Shown: positions 51,548 through 60,921 of the stretch, piece by piece | Position numbering within the stretch: the first letter of the stretch is position 1 | Layout: each line of letters begins with the position of its first letter | From: Sphingomonas sp. AP4-R1 | GTDB taxonomy: Bacteria; Pseudomonadota; Alphaproteobacteria; Sphingomonadales; Sphingomonadaceae | Assembly: GCF_013113735.1 (NCBI RefSeq) | Contig: NZ_CP053346.1 | Span: 496,001-560,000 of the forward strand | Direction of reading: 5' to 3' | DNA: 64,000 nucleotides | Translations under genes and position numbers: made by a program | The notes under the pieces: generated by a model | The model's database searches: none | Told to the model about the DNA's origin: nothing | The model's input: the letters and a program-made list of their open reading frames with translations, nothing else

Positions 51548-52114
51548 ATGCGAAATCTTCTTTGTTTGACTGCTATCGCTATTACCATCCTTATTACCGG
51601 CCCCGCTGATGCCGCGCTAATAACAAGATCGTATATCGCTAGATTTAGATACTCACAAGGTCCCGTTTTAGAGGTAACCCAGTATTTTACGCTGACATAT
51701 GATCCAAATGGACCTACTTTCTACGATAAATCTGTAGACTCTTATTATTCTGACTCCGATATTTCTTCATTCAATCCTACAGGCGGTGTACTGTTTACAT
51801 ATCTCAGCTACGGATCGGACGGGATAATATTTATGGGAGGAGCGCCATCCGGGGCAGTGGCCTCAACGCCCGCAGAGCCGGATTTCTATACATATTTCCG
51901 AACTAATGGTTATGGCGAGGGCCACATAGGAACGGATGCGCCCGTGGGCTACAACACACTCACGAACAGTTACTATGCGGACGTTCAATATTTTACCAAC
52001 TTAGCGCCATCGGCAGTTCCTGAGCCAGAAAGTTGGGCAACGTTCATCAGCGGCATTGGCTTGATTGGCATGACAATTAGGCGTCGTAAGAAACTGAACA
52101 TTCGCTTCGCTTGA
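51548..52114 (+). CDS. PEP-CTERM (PEPxxWA type) exported protein
   Basis: 188 residues. A Sec signal (about 1-22, MRNLLCLTAIAITILITGPA) precedes a beta-rich, Tyr/Ser/Gly-rich body. The C-terminus VPEPESWATFISGIGLIGM followed by RRRKK is a complete PEPxxWA-CTERM sorting signal: motif, hydrophobic helix, basic tail. An exosortase should cleave and anchor it during export. Codon use is more AT-rich than in the host core, and it lies next to attR, so it may have arrived with an older element. Function of the body is unknown. Confidence 0.85.
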   Translation: MRNLLCLTAIAITILITGPADAALITRSYIARFRYSQGPVLEVTQYFTLTYDPNGPTFYDKSVDSYYSDSDISSFNPTGGVLFTYLSYGSDGIIFMGGAPSGAVASTPAEPDFYTYFRTNGYGEGHIGTDAPVGYNTLTNSYYADVQYFTNLAPSAVPEPESWATFISGIGLIGMTIRRRKKLNIRFA

Positions 52115-52408
52115 TTCACCGCAGTAGCGGAGTGATTCTGGAAGCCGCTGGCCCGACGAGCGGGCGGCTACCTTAAACGCTCCATATTCCGATGACGGTC
52201 AGTTAAGCGAAAGCTTTGCTGCTGCTGCCGATAAGACATGCTCGATGATAGCAAGGCCCAGTCGAACAAAAATATGGGGGATAAAAGTTGACGCCGGGGC
52301 CGCTCGCGCCGGATCGGGTCTGACTGCCAGCCCTTATCCTGAAGGTTTTTTGGGGGGGGAAGACACTGAAGTCGATCGGCGTCCCACCTTCCCCCTTACT
52401 AGCCTTTA

Positions 52409-55400
52409 TCACCCGATCATCATCAGGCTCGCATTGCCGCCAGCTGCCGTCGTGTTGATCGAGGTGGAGCACTCCTCCAGCAGCCAATCCAGCGGATAGC
52501 GGCCATCGGGGCCCGCGACATGGACGGGCACGATCATGCCCTCGCGCGCGGCCATCTCCGTCACCGCCGCGCGGATCGTCGCGGCATTGCCTTCCACCAG
52601 AGCGGCCGCGATCGGGCCGTCGGCCGTGTCGCTCAGCCGCTCGGCGATCGGGCGCGGCAGGCTGGGCGGCACGAGCATCCCCTCCAGCACGCCGCGATTG
52701 CCCGTCGCCAGCAACGCCGCCAACTGGTGAAGGAAGCCCGAGCGCGTCCTGGGGCGCAGCAGCACGCGGCCGCGCGGATGCAGCGCATAGAGATTGCGCT
52801 CGCCCACAGGGCCGGCCAATTCCTCCTCCACGCCCAGCGCGGACGCATCGCCCGTCCGGCGCACCATCGTCGCGGACTCCGCATCGCCCTGATCCTCCAG
52901 CCAGCGGGCCAGATCGTCGAGCAGAGGCGGCGGGCTGGCGGCGCGGCCGGCGAAGACGGGCGCCATGCCCACCAGCCGGCCGAGATAGAGCGGGCCGCCC
53001 GCCTTGGGCCCGGTGCCCGAAAGGCCGCGCCCGCCGAAAGGCTGCACGCCGACCACCGCGCCGATCACGTTGCGGTTCACATAGAGATTGCCCGCCTCAA
53101 TCCGGCCGGTCACGTCCGCCACGGTCTGGTCCAGCCGCGTGTGCAGCCCGAAGGTGAGCCCGTAGCCCGAGCCGTTGATCGCATCGACCAGCGCGCCCAG
53201 TCGCTCGCGCCGATAGCGCAGCACATGGAGGACGGGGCCGAACACCTCGCACTCCACGTCCGCGATCCGATCGATCTCGATGATCGTGGGCGCGACGAAC
53301 GTACCGCGCGCCGCCTCCGGCGGAAGGGGCGATCGCTCCACCTTGTGGCCACGCGCGCGCATCGTGGCGACATGCGCCTCGATCCCATCGCGCGCCTCGG
53401 CCGTGATGACCGGGCCGATATCGATCGCGAGCGCCCCCGTGTTGCCGATGCGAAGCTCCGCCAGCGCGCCCTTCAGCATCGCCAGCGTGCGATCGGCGAC
53501 ATCCTCCTGCAGGCACAGGATACGGAGCGCCGAGCAGCGCTGGCCCGCGCTATCGAAGGCGGAGGCGATCACGTCCGCCACCACCTGTTCGGCCAGCGCG
53601 GAGGAATCGACGATCATCGCATTCTGTCCGCCCGTCTCGGCGATCAGCGGAATGGGCCTGCCCTCCGCCGACAGCCGCGTGGAAAGCTGGCGCTGGATCA
53701 GGCGGGCGACCTCGGTGGAGCCGGTGAACATCACGCCGGCCGTTTCGGGCGCCGCCACCAAAGCCGCGCCGATCGATCCGTCGCCGGGCAGGAATTGCAG
53801 CGCATCGGCGGGCACGCCCGCTTCGTGCAGCAGGCGCACCGCCTCGGCGGCGATCAGGGGCGTCTCCTCGGCGGGCTTGGCCAGCACCGGATTGCCGGCG
53901 ACGAGCGCGGCGGCGACCTGCCCGGTGAAGATGGCGAGCGGGAAATTCCAGGGCGAGATGCAGACGATCGGCCCCAGCGGCGCCTGCGCAGGGCCGAAGG
54001 TGGCGCGCGCCTGCGCCGCATAATAACGCAGGAAATCCACCGCCTCGCGCACTTCGGCGATGGCGTTGGCGGCGGATTTGCCCGCCTCGCGCATCGCCAA
54101 TCCCATCAGCATGCCAATGCGCGCCTGCATCGCATCGGCCGCCCGATCGAGGATCGCGGCGCGCTCGGCCACCGGCGTATCGCCCCACGCAGAACCGGCG
54201 GCGCGCGCCACGGCGGCGGCGGCCTGCTCGGGCGAGGCCTCGATCACGGTGCCGACGATATCGTGATGATCGGCCGGGTTGAGGACGGGCGACGAGACGC
54301 CGCCGGGGCCTTCCGCCTGCGCTCGCCAAGGCTGCGCGGCGCTCTCCTGCAGCGCCGCCGACAAAGCGGCGAGCGCCGCCTCGTCGCTCAGATCGATCCC
54401 CGACGAGTTGGCGCGGTCGGGATAAAGACCGGCCGGCGCCGCGATCGCATCGTGGCGCGCGCCGGGCCGGGGCATCGCCTTCGCCACCTCGGCCGGATCC
54501 GCGACCAATTCGTCGATCGAGACGGACGGATCGCCGATCCGGTTCACGAACGAGGAATTGGCGCCATTTTCCAGCAGACGGCGGACCAGATAGGCAAGCA
54601 ACGTCTCGTGGGTACCGACCGGCGCATAGACGCGGCAGGGGCGACCCATACCGGATGCCGCCACGACCTGCTCGTACAAGGGCTCGCCCATGCCGTGCAG
54701 GCACTGATATTCATAATCGCCGACAGTGAAGTCCGGCCCGGCCAGCGTGGCGATCGTTGCCACCGTCTGGGCATTGTGCGTCGCGAATTGCGGGAAGACC
54801 GCGTCGCGCGCCGCCAACAGCTTGCGCGCGCAGGCGATGTAGGCGACGTCGGTGTGAACCTTGCGGGTATAGACCGGGAAATCGGCCAGCCCCTCCACCT
54901 GCGCGCGCTTGATCTCGGCATCCCAATAGGCGCCCTTCACCAGCCGCATCATCATCCGCCGCTTGGTGTCGCGCGCCAGCCCCACGATCCAATCGATCAC
55001 GAACGGGCAGCGCTTGCCATAGGCCTGCACGACGAAGCCGAGCCCGTCCCATCCGGCCAGATCGGGATCGCGGGCGAGGCTTTCCAGCAGGTCCAGCGAC
55101 AGCTCCAGCCGATCCGCTTCCTCGGCATCGATGTTGAGGCCGATGTCATAGCTCCTGGCCAGCCTGGCGAGCGACTGCACACGGGGCAGCAATTCGCCCA
55201 TCACGCGATCGACCTGAGAGCGGGCGTAGCGCGGGTGAAGCGCGGACAGCTTGATCGAGATTCCGGGGCCCGCATAAACGCCGCGCCCGGCCGAGGCCTT
55301 GCCGATCTCATGGATCGCGGCATCATAATCGGCCAGATAGCGCGCGGCATCGGCCGCCGTCGTCGCCGCCTCGCCCAGCATGTCGTAACTGTAGCGAAAG

Positions 55401-56002
55401 CCCTTGGCCTCCATCTCCTTCGCGCGGCCGAGCGCCTCGGCGATCGTCTCGCCGGTGACGAATTGCTCGCCCATCATCCGCATCGCCAGATCCACCGCGC
55501 GACGGATCACCGGCTCGCCCGCCCGCGCCACCAATCGGGTGAGCGCCGCCGCCAGCCCGCGATCGTCGACGCTGCCGACGAGCTTGCCCGTCACCACCAG
55601 ACCCCAGGTGGCGGCATTGACGAACAAGGGCTTGTTGCCGCCCAGATGCGCGACCCAGTCGCCATCCGCGATCTTGTCGCGGATCAGCGCGTCACGCGTC
55701 GCATCGTCGGGGATGCGGAGCAGGGCTTCGGCGAGACACATCAGCGCCACGCCTTCCTGGCTGGACAGCGCATATTCGCGCACCAGCCCGTCGACGCCCG
55801 AACCGCGCGGGCGCGTGCGCAGCGCCGTGACCAGAGCCTTCGCCCGATTGCGGATCACCTCACGGGTGGGTCCATCGAAGCTCGCGGCGGAGATCAGCGG
55901 CGCCAGCGCTTCCGCCTCGTCCCGGCGATAGGCGGCGGTGATGGCGCGACGCTCCGGCGTCGGCTGGCGAAGCGGCGGGGCGAAAGCGCGGAAATGGTCC
56001 AT
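52409..56002 (-). CDS. putA: Bifunctional proline dehydrogenase / glutamate-semialdehyde dehydrogenase
   Basis: 1,197 residues. The proline dehydrogenase barrel (about 150-460) has GISIKLSALHPRY, NIDAEEADRLELSL, RLVKGAYWDAEIK and THNAQTV, with YEYQCLHGMGEPLYEQV binding FAD. The aldehyde dehydrogenase (about 540-1010) has SPWNFPLAIFTGQVAAAL, the general-base Glu in IAETGGQNAM and catalytic Cys in GQRCSALR (about residue 822). The C-terminal fold ends STSINTTAAGGNASLMM. There is no N-terminal ribbon-helix-helix, so it is a non-repressor PutA. It converts proline to glutamate at the membrane. It is divergent from an Lrp gene that probably controls it. Its 3' end lies 294 bases from the PEP-CTERM gene; no clear terminator is seen there. 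Confidence 0.95.
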   Translation of the reverse strand: MDHFRAFAPPLRQPTPERRAITAAYRRDEAEALAPLISAASFDGPTREVIRNRAKALVTALRTRPRGSGVDGLVREYALSSQEGVALMCLAEALLRIPDDATRDALIRDKIADGDWVAHLGGNKPLFVNAATWGLVVTGKLVGSVDDRGLAAALTRLVARAGEPVIRRAVDLAMRMMGEQFVTGETIAEALGRAKEMEAKGFRYSYDMLGEAATTAADAARYLADYDAAIHEIGKASAGRGVYAGPGISIKLSALHPRYARSQVDRVMGELLPRVQSLARLARSYDIGLNIDAEEADRLELSLDLLESLARDPDLAGWDGLGFVVQAYGKRCPFVIDWIVGLARDTKRRMMMRLVKGAYWDAEIKRAQVEGLADFPVYTRKVHTDVAYIACARKLLAARDAVFPQFATHNAQTVATIATLAGPDFTVGDYEYQCLHGMGEPLYEQVVAASGMGRPCRVYAPVGTHETLLAYLVRRLLENGANSSFVNRIGDPSVSIDELVADPAEVAKAMPRPGARHDAIAAPAGLYPDRANSSGIDLSDEAALAALSAALQESAAQPWRAQAEGPGGVSSPVLNPADHHDIVGTVIEASPEQAAAAVARAAGSAWGDTPVAERAAILDRAADAMQARIGMLMGLAMREAGKSAANAIAEVREAVDFLRYYAAQARATFGPAQAPLGPIVCISPWNFPLAIFTGQVAAALVAGNPVLAKPAEETPLIAAEAVRLLHEAGVPADALQFLPGDGSIGAALVAAPETAGVMFTGSTEVARLIQRQLSTRLSAEGRPIPLIAETGGQNAMIVDSSALAEQVVADVIASAFDSAGQRCSALRILCLQEDVADRTLAMLKGALAELRIGNTGALAIDIGPVITAEARDGIEAHVATMRARGHKVERSPLPPEAARGTFVAPTIIEIDRIADVECEVFGPVLHVLRYRRERLGALVDAINGSGYGLTFGLHTRLDQTVADVTGRIEAGNLYVNRNVIGAVVGVQPFGGRGLSGTGPKAGGPLYLGRLVGMAPVFAGRAASPPPLLDDLARWLEDQGDAESATMVRRTGDASALGVEEELAGPVGERNLYALHPRGRVLLRPRTRSGFLHQLAALLATGNRGVLEGMLVPPSLPRPIAERLSDTADGPIAAALVEGNAATIRAAVTEMAAREGMIVPVHVAGPDGRYPLDWLLEECSTSINTTAAGGNASLMMIG

Positions 56003-56100
56003 GCGCCCAATATAAAGACTTGGCGCGCGGCGATCTTCCTTCGTTGCGGCAGTCTTCTTGCCGTTTCGACTTATTTGCGGTCGCCTGATAGAGTGATCAC
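56003..56100. promoter_or_regulatory. Divergent putA / Lrp control region
   Basis: 98-bp space between two divergent starts. It is A/T-richer than the surroundings, with TCTTCCTTCG...CGTTTCGACTTATTTGC and a TGATAGAGTGATCA end. Precise Lrp sites cannot be fixed. Confidence 0.5.
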
Positions 56101-56568
56101 ATGGAAAATGCCCCTTCGACAGTCCAGCTGGACGAATGGGATCGCAGGATCGTCGCGCTGCTGCGCGAGGACGGGCGGATGAGCGTCACCGATCTGGCCC
56201 GCGCGATCGGCCTGTCCAAGACGCCCTGTCAGGTCCGCCTGCGCCGCCTGATCGACAGCGGGGTGATCCGGGGCTTCCGCGCCGTGGTCGATCCGGCGCG
56301 GCTGGGGCTGGATCACGTCGCCTTCGCCGAGGTGAAATTGTCCGACACGCGCGAACGGGCGCTGAGCGAGTTCAACGCCGCCGTGCAGCGGATCCGCGAG
56401 GTGGAGGAATGCCACATGATCGCCAGCAGCTTCGATTATCTGCTCAAGGTCCGCACCGCCGATATCCGCCGCTACCGGATCGTGCTGGGCGAGAAGATAT
56501 CGAGCCTGCCCCATGTCGCCAGCACCTCCACCTTCGTCGCGATGGAGACGGTGAAGGAGCAGAGCTGA
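56101..56568 (+). CDS. Lrp/AsnC-family regulator (probable proline-responsive activator of putA)
   Basis: 155 residues. The N-terminal HTH is about 10-60 (LDEWDRRIVALLREDGRMSVTDLARAIGLSKTPCQVRLRRL), followed by VIRGFRAVVDPARLGL and the RAM ligand domain (about 75-150) with VEECHMIASSFDYLLKVRT. Such genes next to putA (PutR/BkdR type) sense proline. ATG at 56101 is immediately after GATCAC; a ribosome site is not obvious. Its place divergent from putA supports local control. Confidence 0.88.
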   Translation: MENAPSTVQLDEWDRRIVALLREDGRMSVTDLARAIGLSKTPCQVRLRRLIDSGVIRGFRAVVDPARLGLDHVAFAEVKLSDTRERALSEFNAAVQRIREVEECHMIASSFDYLLKVRTADIRRYRIVLGEKISSLPHVASTSTFVAMETVKEQS

Positions 56569-56629
56569 TCGTTTCGGGGCCCTGCATTTTCTCTGCCTTC
56601 GGCGCCATTTCCGCTGATATATGGAGGGC

Positions 56630-57631
56630 ATGAGCCTGCACCGCTTCGCCCGCGCCCTGCTCCCGCTGGCGCTCGCCACCGCCGCCACGCCCGCCTTCGC
56701 GCAGGGCGCCACCGTCACCTCCGCACCGGAACTGGCGCGCGTGTCCGAAACGCTGAAGCCCGGCCAATGGGTGTGGGCGCCGCAGGTTTCTCCGGCCGGA
56801 CCCTTGCTCGTCTATGTCGATCTCTCGCGCCAGCGGGCGACCGTCTATCGCAACGGCGTCCGCATCGCCGTCTCCACCATCTCGTCCGGCAAGCCCGGCT
56901 TCGAGACTCCGACGGGCGTGTTCACCATCCTGCAGAAGGATGCCGACCACCGATCGAACCTCTATAATAACGCCCCGATGTTCTATCAGCAGAGGCTGAC
57001 CTGGGACGGGATCGCGCTGCATGCGGGCGGCCTGCCCGGCTATCCCGAAAGCCATGGCTGCGTGCACCTGCCGCTAAGCTTCGCCAAGGCCTTGTTCGGC
57101 ATCACCAAGCTGGGCGCGACCGTGGTGGTGCAGGACGGCAAGCTCGATCATGTCCGCGCCTCCCCCGCCGGCCTGCTCCAGCCGGTGCTGCCGAGCGGCG
57201 CGCCGGCCGAGCAGAAGGCGCTCGACCGGAAAGGCTATCGCTGGAACCCCAGCCTGTCTCCCACCGGGCCGCTCACGATCATCGTCTCCAAGCATGATCA
57301 GGCGATCGTGGTGCTGCGCAACGGCGTGGAGATCGGCCGCAGCGACGCGATCATCAAGGATGACGATCCGGGCAGCCATGTGATCAGCTACACGGTGGGC
57401 AAGGACGGCCAGCCGCGCTGGATCTATGTCGGCCTGCCCGGCCACACCGAGGATGAGGGCCGCCCGCTGGACGAGGCCACGATCAACCGGGTGCGGATGC
57501 CGGCGGGTTTCTACGCGGCGGTGAAGGCGGTGCTGGTGCCGGGCAGCACGATCCTCGTCACCCAATCCAGCGTGGGCGAGGATACGGGCCGCAAGATCAC
57601 GATCATGGACGCCGTCGCGCCGACGCTGTGA
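56630..57631 (+). CDS. Exported L,D-transpeptidase (YkuD family)
   Basis: 333 residues from ATG at 56630; an ATG three codons earlier (56621) is also open, and neither has a well-spaced ribosome site. A Sec signal of about 25 residues (MSLHRFARALLPLALATAAT) is followed by a YkuD domain (about 55-175) with LVYVDLSRQRATVYRNGVRI and the active site HAGGLPGYPESHGCVHLP (catalytic Cys near 144). The C-terminal half repeats the substrate-binding half domain (TIIVSKHDQAIVVLRNGVEI) without a second active site. It cross-links peptidoglycan or anchors proteins in the periplasm. Confidence 0.9.
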   Translation: MSLHRFARALLPLALATAATPAFAQGATVTSAPELARVSETLKPGQWVWAPQVSPAGPLLVYVDLSRQRATVYRNGVRIAVSTISSGKPGFETPTGVFTILQKDADHRSNLYNNAPMFYQQRLTWDGIALHAGGLPGYPESHGCVHLPLSFAKALFGITKLGATVVVQDGKLDHVRASPAGLLQPVLPSGAPAEQKALDRKGYRWNPSLSPTGPLTIIVSKHDQAIVVLRNGVEIGRSDAIIKDDDPGSHVISYTVGKDGQPRWIYVGLPGHTEDEGRPLDEATINRVRMPAGFYAAVKAVLVPGSTILVTQSSVGEDTGRKITIMDAVAPTL

Positions 57632-58013
57632 GGTGCCCTGGGAAGGCATCCACACAGCAGGGCTCGCGCGCGCGGAGAGAGCGGCTCCGGTCGGGCGCGG
57701 CGTCGTGACGCATGGCTTGCCTTTTTCTGTACAGGACAGGGGAATCCATTTCCGCAAAGGCATTGGCACAGGCCGAACGGTCGAGTGCGGAAGCAGATCG
57801 GGGCTTTAGATCCATTTTCGATCGTTTCCGGCAAGTCACGATATCCGGATGGAAGTCGCGATGCCCGGCCCCACCTTCGATTCCACGAATATGATGCGAT
57901 CAAAATCGGTAAGAGCGGCTCCGCTTCCGAAGAGATATCCGCCAAATCAATAATCTCTTCTCATCGCGCGAGGCTGCTGATATCGCGCCTCACAACACGG
58001 GGGAAATCGATTG
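57632..58013. other. 382-bp gap upstream of the Slam locus
   Basis: No gene can be supported; short ORFs of both strands lack features. The second half is A/T-richer (AATCAATAATCTCTTCTCATC) and likely contains the promoter of the lipoprotein-Slam pair. No Fur-box-like palindrome was convincing. Confidence 0.5.
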
Positions 58014-59000
58014 ATGCGGCGTGGTTTGATGTGCCTGACGGGCGCAATGTTTCTTGCTGGGTGCGGTGGTTCGGGAAGTCAGGTCCAGACAACTCCACCG
58101 CCGCCCGTGGTGACGACACCCACGCCCCCACCGACCAAAACACCGATTTCGCAGGAAGCGGCACCGGCTGAATTGCCGGCGATCACCAGCGGCACACTGA
58201 TCGATGCCGTAAAAGGCAATGCGGACTTCCGGACCGGATCGACCGAAGTCAGCTACGATGTTTCCGCGCAAACGGTCCAGAGCCGCAACAAGGCCTATGG
58301 CTCGTCGGGCAGCATCCGAGTGTATTTCGAGGCGACCAGTGGCAAATATATCGTTTCGAACATCATCGGCACCGCCCACCGCTTTCCGGACGGATACAGT
58401 TCCGGCGGCAATCCCGGCCTGACGAGTTACGGGCAGAACGCCGTGGACGGCACGCGCCGCCTCAATATTCTGACGCCGTCCGCGACCAATCCCAAGCTCG
58501 CGCTCACATACACCTCGTACGGCGTGTGGCAGTTCGATTCTTCGGACCGGAGCAATATCGATCCCCAGATCAACGATTATCATTTCTTCTATTTCGGCAT
58601 ACCGACGCCTGCGGATGCGATGCCGCGGACCGGATCCGCCAGCTATTCCGGGCTCGCGCAGGGCATCCTGTTCGATCCCACCGCCACCTATGCGCTCGAC
58701 GGCACGATGACGCTGAATGCCGACTTCGCCGCCGCGACGGTCAATACCGGGCTGTCGCTGCGTGGCACCAATACGAGCAACGGCCTGCTGATCATCATTC
58801 CCGCGATCAGCGGCACGGCGACCATCGGCGCCGGAACCAACGGCTTTCGCGGCGAGCTGACCTCGGCGGACAACAGCCTCGTGGGATCGGTGCAGGGCGC
58901 CTTCTTCGGGCCTGCTGCGCAGGAGGTAGGCCTCAGTTTCGGGATCAACAGCCCCGACCTGACGCGGATCGGAGGCGGAGCCGCCGTCGGCAAACGCTGA
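58014..59000 (+). CDS. TbpB-like surface lipoprotein (predicted Slam client)
   Basis: 328 residues from ATG at 58014 (TTG one codon earlier is possible). A lipoprotein signal ends LAGC (Cys17), then a Pro/Thr-rich linker (TTPPPPVVTTPTPPPTKTP). The C-terminal half is a predicted eight-stranded barrel with TLNADFAAATV, FRGELTSADNSLVGSVQGAFFGPAAQEVGLSF, the signature of the transferrin-binding-protein-like beta-barrel domain that Slam proteins recognise. Ligand unknown; haem or metal carriers are the usual ones in the family. It is followed by the Slam gene 20 bases later. Confidence 0.82.
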   Translation: MRRGLMCLTGAMFLAGCGGSGSQVQTTPPPPVVTTPTPPPTKTPISQEAAPAELPAITSGTLIDAVKGNADFRTGSTEVSYDVSAQTVQSRNKAYGSSGSIRVYFEATSGKYIVSNIIGTAHRFPDGYSSGGNPGLTSYGQNAVDGTRRLNILTPSATNPKLALTYTSYGVWQFDSSDRSNIDPQINDYHFFYFGIPTPADAMPRTGSASYSGLAQGILFDPTATYALDGTMTLNADFAAATVNTGLSLRGTNTSNGLLIIIPAISGTATIGAGTNGFRGELTSADNSLVGSVQGAFFGPAAQEVGLSFGINSPDLTRIGGGAAVGKR

Positions 59001-59020
59001 ACACGCATTGCTGATCGACG

Positions 59021-60343
59021 ATGCGTATCAGCGTCGCCCTGATTCTGCTGGCGACGCAGTTGCCTGCCACGGCCGCCCTGGCGATCGGTCAGGAGGCCCC
59101 GTCCGCCACGGCGCTCTCGGCGGAACAGGCATTCGCCACGGCCGATCAACTGCTGACGGCCGGCAGGACCGCCGATGCCGAAGAGCTTTTGCGCGCGCTG
59201 GCCAACGATCCGTCCCGGCCGTTGCGATCCGAGGCGCGGTTCCGCCTGGGGCGGATCCGTGCGGCGGCCGGCGATTATCGCGGGGCGGTCCGCTGGTATC
59301 AGGCGCTGCTCGACGAGGAACCGGGTGCCGCCGCCGTCCGGCTTGAGCTGGCCCGCGTTTATGCGCGCCTCGGCGAAGCGACGGCGGCCGCCCGCGAACT
59401 CCGCCGCGCGCAGGCAAGCCGACTGCCGATCGACGTGGCGCGGCAGGTGGACCGGATCAGCGCCGCCCTGCGCAGCAGCGCGCCGCGCGGCCTCGATCTG
59501 TCCGTGGGCATCGCTCCGGATACGAATATCAATCGCGCGACGGGATCGCGCACGATCGACGCGCAGGGAATCACCTTGGTGATCAACCGCGATGGTCGCG
59601 CGACGTCGGGCGTCGGCCTGCAGATGGGCGCGCGCGGATATTCCAGGCTGCCCCTGACATCCTCGGTCAACTGGCTTTTCGAGGCATCGGGCACGGGGCT
59701 GGTCTATCCTTCGGGCCGCTACGACGATGTGTCGGGCACGCTGGCGGCGGGGCCGGAATTTCGGAGCGCGACCGAGCAATTCCATCCGGCCCTGCTGATC
59801 GGCCGGCGCTATTTCGACGGGCATCGTCTGCTGGACCAGGCCGGCTTCTCGCTGGAGGGGCGGCACGCCATTGGCCGGACGACACAGATCGCCGGGACGG
59901 CCAACGCCATCTACGCCTCTTATCCCGGACGCCCTTATCTGGAGGGCTTCGGCTATGGCACATCGCTGGATCTGGAAAAGGCGATCACGCCGCGTCTGTT
60001 CGGTCTGGCAGGGCTTTCGGGATCGCGATCGGATGCGCGGGATCCCGCTTATGCGACGACGAGCGTCGGCGGGCGCATGTTCGTCAGCCGCGATGCCGGG
60101 CGCTTCACCCTGTTCGGCGGCATCAGTTACCAGCACCTCTTCGCCGATGCCGTGTTCACGTTATTCCAGCGGCGCCGACGTGAAGACTATCGGGAGTTGC
60201 AGCTCGGCACGAGCGCGCGCCTCTTTTCCATTCACGGACTGATCCCGTCGGCACGCGTCACGATCTCGCGCAACAGCAGCACGATCCCATTCTACAGCTT
60301 CCATCGCAACCGCCTCGAACTGGCACTGACCCGGCAATTTTAG
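59021..60343 (+). CDS. Slam (surface lipoprotein assembly modifier), type XI secretion translocator
   Basis: 440 residues. A signal peptide (about 1-20) precedes a TPR domain (about 30-150; AFATADQLLTAGRTADAEELL, ARFRLGRIRAAAGDYRGAVRWYQALLDE). The rest (about 155-440) is a DUF560 outer-membrane barrel with LDLSVGIAPDTNINRATGS, and strands ending in aromatic residues with a final Phe (LELALTRQF). Slam moves lipoproteins or soluble clients such as TbpB or HphA across the outer membrane. The adjacent upstream lipoprotein has the client-type barrel, so the two make a complete locus. Confidence 0.88.
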   Translation: MRISVALILLATQLPATAALAIGQEAPSATALSAEQAFATADQLLTAGRTADAEELLRALANDPSRPLRSEARFRLGRIRAAAGDYRGAVRWYQALLDEEPGAAAVRLELARVYARLGEATAAARELRRAQASRLPIDVARQVDRISAALRSSAPRGLDLSVGIAPDTNINRATGSRTIDAQGITLVINRDGRATSGVGLQMGARGYSRLPLTSSVNWLFEASGTGLVYPSGRYDDVSGTLAAGPEFRSATEQFHPALLIGRRYFDGHRLLDQAGFSLEGRHAIGRTTQIAGTANAIYASYPGRPYLEGFGYGTSLDLEKAITPRLFGLAGLSGSRSDARDPAYATTSVGGRMFVSRDAGRFTLFGGISYQHLFADAVFTLFQRRRREDYRELQLGTSARLFSIHGLIPSARVTISRNSSTIPFYSFHRNRLELALTRQF

Positions 60344-60411
60344 GCGAAATCCGGATCGTACCGCGCCGGATTTCGCCAGATCGCAGCGCCTGCCTGCGCG
60401 CCCGCCCAGCC

Positions 60412-60876
60412 TCAGCGGGGCAGGCCGACCTCCAGCACTTCGATCGCGTCCTCGCGGCCGGCAAAGGCCAGGATATCTCCCTCCGCAGCGCCCATCAGCG
60501 CGCGGGCGAGGGGCGCGTCCTGCGAGACGGTGCCGTCGGCGCGATCGGCCTCGTCATAGCCGACGATCACGATCTCCTGCTCGCGCGCATTGAGGCGGAA
60601 GCGGACGCGCGATCCGAACACCGCCTCCTCGCTCTCGCGCGGGGGCACGATCTCGGCCGAGGCGAGGCGGCTGCGCCAGTAGCGCAGCTCGCGCACCACC
60701 TTCTTGCGCGCCTCCTCTTCGGTGATGCCCTGAACGGTGGCTTCCAGCGCCACCACCTTGTCCTCGATCAGCCGATGGCCGCGCGCCGTCACCGGATTGG
60801 GGCCGGGCGGGATGGGCAGCTCGAACTTCGGCTCCAGATGTTCCTCGTCGCTCTCGCGACGGAAGGCCACGCTCAC
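60412..60876 (-). CDS. GreA/GreB-type transcription elongation factor-like protein
   Basis: 154 residues. NPVTARGHRLIEDKVVALEA begins a short coiled coil, EEARKKVVRELRYWRSRLASAEIV continues it, and the C-terminal FKBP-like domain (about 85-150; FGSRVRFRLNAREQEIVIVGYDEAD, SQDAPLARALMGAAEGD) is the GreA/GreB_C fold. It probably binds RNA polymerase; the acidic tip needed for RNA cleavage is not obvious. Convergent with the Slam gene. Confidence 0.85.
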   Translation of the reverse strand: MSVAFRRESDEEHLEPKFELPIPPGPNPVTARGHRLIEDKVVALEATVQGITEEEARKKVVRELRYWRSRLASAEIVPPRESEEAVFGSRVRFRLNAREQEIVIVGYDEADRADGTVSQDAPLARALMGAAEGDILAFAGREDAIEVLEVGLPR

Positions 60877-60921
60877 GTCATTCTCTCCTTGTGCCCGAAC
60901 GCCGGGCGCGAACGGCGCCGC

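Noticed and set aside
52520..56182. 1,220-residue ORF opposite putA
   Set aside because: Antisense shadow; putA on the other strand has complete domains.
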